Translations under genes and position numbers: made by a program | Assembly (NCBI GenBank): GCA_018857735.1 | Contig: JABMCL010002423.1 | Location: 175,001-239,000 of the forward strand | Direction of reading: 5' to 3' | Origin: Alviniconcha marisindica | Taxonomy: Eukaryota > Mollusca > Gastropoda > Provannidae | Length of the DNA: 64,000 bases | The notes under the pieces: generated by a model | Told to the model about the DNA's origin: nothing | The model's database searches: none | The model's input: only the letters and a program-made list of their open reading frames with translations | Shown: one piece after another, positions 60,191-64,000 of the stretch | Position numbering within the stretch: position 1 is the stretch's first letter | Layout of the letters: every line of letters begins with the position of its first letter

Positions 60191-63100
60191 TATTTGACAC
60201 TTCTTTGCCGGAAAGTTTTGTATTTAAAAGCACAATGATAAAGACTGTGTTTGCTGCACCTCTTGCTGTGCCTCAGCTTGGACTCCAAAAAGTGCTTCTG
60301 GCCAAGGTTAGACTTTACCACCCATTTGATTGTCTTGCCATGTGAAGGGAGCTTTCTTTGGCTGAAGAAAAAAACTGTTGCATTCATATTATAATTTATA
60401 TTATATCTATAATATCTGTAAAAGGAGACATGGCAATTTGATTATGACTGTTTGTAGTTCTTACTATAATTATTTTGATTTGCTTCTTTTTTCACTTTGT
60501 GTGATTTCACTTTGTGTTACATTGAAAATGCACATGAATGCATGTTACAGATATGATGTGTACAGCTACATATTTGTAGACATGTATTGTGTGTACACAG
60601 CTGCTAGATTATCATTATGACTCATTGCCATACACAATGGATACTGCCATAGCCATACTCTTGTGACTTTAGTTGCACAATTGTGTTTCTGCTCTGAGTG
60701 TCACTGGCACTGCAGTAATAATGGTTGTAAAATATGATTTGGGAGAAAAATGAGGAAACTTCTGCCAGTTCTGTCTAGTCTGAGTCTGAATCTTTCCAAA
60801 TATGGAATAAGTGTACATGTACTGTAGGATTAGGGAAGGGTGTGATCAATACGATTATTGTCCCAGTCTGTCCTGATTTACAGTGTGACTAACTGTATGT
60901 GTGAGTGTGTGTGTGCATGCATGTATGTGTATATTGTAGTTTTTTTCTTCTTCAGTTTCTTGAGTCATTGGTTGCTGTCCTCATGAGTTTTAGGTATCAG
61001 ACTAGAGTATGAATTAGAGTACATCTGCAATGTATTGGCTGTCGCAAAAATTATGTAGTGTAATTCTGCTGTTTATGGGTGGTGCCAGTCTGAGGCAATT
61101 CACATAAAAATAAAATGAAGTGCATTGAAAATGAATCCATCAAAATGGCATCATCACACCTGTTAATTTGATTGGTTGTTTGTGAATTTAATGTCAGAAG
61201 TATTTCACAAGACAGCACTTGCCTGGGAATTCCATTAGTGTCATCTGCTTGGCAGTCACACAGTGGCATTAGTACTACCTTCTGTCTGTTCTGTGTTCAT
61301 AACGTTCATGGTTCATTTGATGGGTTCATGTGGATAACATCAAGTCATGTCAACACAGACTGACTTAAAAATGCTTTACATATAATTTATAATGATCCCC
61401 CTATATCGTTAATAGCTAGGAGCTAAATTTTGCAAATGGGCAAGCCTATGCAGAGTTTTTAGGTGTTTTGTGTAACATTGGCCACCTATAGATCTACTTG
61501 CTTAGATTTGTAACCAGGGGAAAACTGATGAGGCTGCAGCCATGGTATAAAATGGACACTTATGAAGTAGCTAAACCATTTGCTATTCTGAGGTAAAATT
61601 ATTGTGTGTGAAGCTTATTTTTTACTGAGTGGCTGCTACCAACCAAGTAAAGTTTAGATATGGCCAAACTTGTGTGGAAGGAGAGGTGAACCAAGAACCT
61701 TTCAAGTGCCCTATTTCAACTGGTCACAGTTATGTATAGTGTCTTATTTTATTTTTGACAGGTAACCAATTAAGTAATTATGAAAGAAAAGTGGCTAAAT
61801 TTAGAATTTTTGGTCAGTTCAAAGAAGACAATAACAATCGCTATGTCTTACTTATCTATACATCTACAGTCTCAGGGAAGGAAGGTGAAGTACCCAGTGG
61901 CCAACACACTAATAATTTTGTGAAGTGGGTTAACTGACTTGCAGGATTGGCAGAGTTTGTTGGGGCACCTTTTGTGACCATGGCACGTTTTGTCACCAAC
62001 AAGGTGATGACAAATTGTGCAGGCACAGTACCTTTGTTTGCTTGGATATCAGTACATGTGATATTGTGTGTGTGCTTATGTGTGTGTCTGTGCACGCATG
62101 TGCACGTGGGGTAGGGGAGGGCGAGGGGATGTTGGGGTGCCTGTGTGCACATGTGGGTGTGTTCTGACGATCGATCAGATGGGTACTGTGGACGCAGAAA
62201 TACTGAGTACCCGGCACTTTAATATGCTCTCTTTTAAGAGAAGACATAAACTTGGAGAAATTTATGTACTTTACAGTTAACCGTGAGCCAACTGACAATT
62301 ACCGTAAGATGTTCAGTCTCTGTTGCTGTGACTCCTGGTATATGTGTGACGTTGATTGATTATTGTTGATTTTTTGTTTGTTTGTTAAAAAAAGAAGAAG
62401 AAGAAAAAAAGAAAAAGAAAAAAAAAGCATTGCTTGCTTATCCTGTTGTGAATTCTGATGGTGTAATTTCCACTGTTGTTGTAGTTCATTAAGCTTCATT
62501 GTTCTTTCTGTCCACTTCCCTGCAGTGGGCAAAAAAAGGAGTTTTTTTTTTTTTGCAGCATGTTTTGTCACCAAACAAATGTGTATATCATGTGCCGTGG
62601 TGACAAAACGTGCTGCAACAGAGTTGTTTTTACTTGGAACTGGACAACAAGTTCATCATCCATAGGTGACATGTCACAACTGTTATAAATTCAACTTACT
62701 GGGTTAAAATTGTGACCAGCAGTTCTGTCCTGATATAAATGTGCATTATCACATTGCAGTTTCACATATAGCACAGTAGCAGCTTTCTTTGCTGGATTAT
62801 ATTGGTGGCATTTACAGGGAGCTAAGTGATGCTAATAGCCGGGAATAGGTCAGAAATGTGGTTGTGGGAAATTGGATACTTATTCAATGAATCAATATTG
62901 GAGAGCTTTAAACTACAGTTTGATTGTGGTAATTTTGGGTTGGCATGTGCTCTTTTGACCTCTCTTTGTGCTGACATTTGGTTTTGTTATAATTACCACA
63001 ATAGCAATTAAGCACATGCAGAGTCAGGATACAGCAACTTAACAGGCCCAGTTGTTAATGCAATTTTTCTAGAGGCAGGAACTGTACTTTTTGGTGAAAC

Positions 63101-63368
63101 ATCTGTTGTGTTTTACTTTTACTAAGGTTGTGTAGAAAAACTTTGTGAATCCAAAAGGTTTTTGAAGTAAAAAATTGAAAATGAATAATCCCATGGAAAT
63201 GTGGGTGAGTTTATATTTAATTTGTACAATTATTCCCTTGCAGAGAATCATTTGCAATGTTGATAGTAACTTGCTGATATATCAAAATGATGCATTTTAG
63301 GACTTTGCTCAGATACGCATGCTTAAACTGTAGCGAGTTAGTGTAAGCCAAGGATGTCATGTTGAGTG

Positions 63369-63371
<3 letters not shown>

Positions 63372-63406
<35 letters not shown>
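63372..63406. repeat. (TA)n microsatellite
   Basis: A TA array about 35 bp upstream of the splice acceptor. Confidence 0.95.
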
Positions 63407-63409
<3 letters not shown>

Positions 63410-63442
63410 CCATGACCTGATGAATGTTTTGTTTTGTTTCAG

Positions 63443-63652
63443 CACGTGGTGCAGAACCAGATGACCCCCACATACACATACCCCCAGGCAGGTCTGGAGG
63501 AGTATCACCACCAGGTGGTCAGCCCCGTGTCGGCAGGTTCCGGTGTTGGGGTGGTTGTATCTAATGTGTCTTCCGAGCCCAGTGCACCAGCTATCTATAC
63601 CACGCCTGCTGCTGTCACCGTCACGGCTAATGGTGCCGTGGAGCAGCAGACG
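63443..63652 (+). CDS. Shared internal coding exon of the unidentified gene
   Basis: An acceptor TTTTGTTTTGTTTCAG ends at 63442. The exon encodes 70 residues beginning HVVQNQMTPTYTYPQAGLEE and ending NGAVEQQT. The donor GTAAGG follows at 63653. Both ends are phase 0, so the exon joins in frame with 31308-31511 and with 42771-42800. Codon usage shifts to GC-ending codons compared with the AT-rich flanks, a strong sign of coding sequence. The peptide is rich in V, S, T, P, A and Q, probably disordered, and has no recognised domain. The run of V/S/A followed by T/V repeats resembles N-terminal low-complexity regions of RNA-binding proteins or transcription factors. An Rbfox-type N-terminus is possible but unproven. 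The gene continues beyond the window; 63653-64000 is intron. Confidence 0.75.
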
Positions 63653-64000
63653 GTAAGGACAAGGCCTTTCAATGTACGTTAAACTTTCTTCATTGCATGT
63701 CTAGATGTGCTGCTTGGTGGCTGTTGGCTGGTTTCTGTTTCATGGCGTAAGATGCTGGTCTCCTCTTTTCTCCTGCAAAATATCTGCTACAAATACAAAT
63801 GCAGTCACTGCAGCATAAGTGCAGTCCAAATAAATGTAGTTACTATTTTTGTAATAAACACTTTAATTTGAATTGTGAGTGTGAATGAATGTAGTTGGTG
63901 ATGGATAGGTACAACATTAATAGCTGAAACTTCATATTAATAGCAGTAACATTGTAAGTGGCACTAAAAGTTGTAGTGGGTCCCATTAAAATATTCTGAA

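Larger units (their letters stand above)
31512..63442 (+). other. Long first intron with CpG-poor and CpG-retaining blocks
   Basis: About 32 kb between the donor at 31512 and the acceptor at 63442. Most is CpG-poor, TG-rich and AT-rich. Islands that keep CpGs lie at about 37.8-38.6, 41.5-48.8, 51.2-53.6 and 57.8-60.2 kb. Stretches 31.5-33.1, 34.9-36.9, 37.0-37.7, 38.7-40.2, 48.9-49.3, 53.7-54.8, 55.7-57.8 and 60.2-63.3 kb show no element beyond those listed separately. Confidence 0.65.

Overview
This is eukaryotic, animal-type genomic DNA. There are no dense open reading frames. The window holds very long microsatellites, tRNA-derived SINEs flanked by target-site duplications, DNA-transposon remnants and a LINE tail. 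The SINE types and the dispersed element near 55.4 kb are of the kind I associate with molluscs, so a marine gastropod is my best guess. That is inference; the species cannot be read from the window.

Positions 1-31 kb are intergenic. They are packed with (GT)n/(CA)n, (GA)n/(TC)n and poly-G tracts, a 720-bp minisatellite, and about thirty short retroposons. I name these families A (about 100 bp), B (about 176 bp, A plus a second tail), C/C' (about 300-330 bp, tRNA head) and D (another tRNA head). A, B and C share one 3' tail that ends in variable short tandem repeats, as expected of SINEs mobilised by one partner LINE. About a dozen copies have 8-14 bp target-site duplications readable in the sequence. 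No protein-coding gene is supported here.

Positions 31.3-64 kb are the 5' part of one plus-strand gene. A clear first coding exon (31308-31511, 68 codons) follows a CCAAT-containing GC-rich region and ends at a consensus donor in phase 0. A second, alternative first coding exon (42771-42800, 10 codons) lies in a CpG-retaining island and also ends at a phase-0 donor. Both can join the shared exon at 63443-63652 (70 codons, phase 0 at both ends), after which the gene leaves the window. The encoded N-terminal region is low in complexity, rich in S/T/P/V/Q, and has no recognisable domain. Several alternative N-termini feeding one common exon recalls RNA-binding regulators such as Rbfox, but that identity is only a guess.

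The intron is mostly CpG-poor and AT-rich, with few microsatellites. It is broken by CpG-retaining islands (about 37.8-38.6, 41.5-48.8, 51.2-53.6 and 57.8-60.2 kb). At least one holds an alternative first exon; others may mark further promoters or young insertions. The intron also carries a TTAA-flanked piggyBac-like non-autonomous element with covarying mini-hairpins, a CR1/Jockey-type LINE 3' end, two further tRNA-SINE fragments, and a 54-bp tail-only SINE insertion with a perfect 14-bp target duplication.
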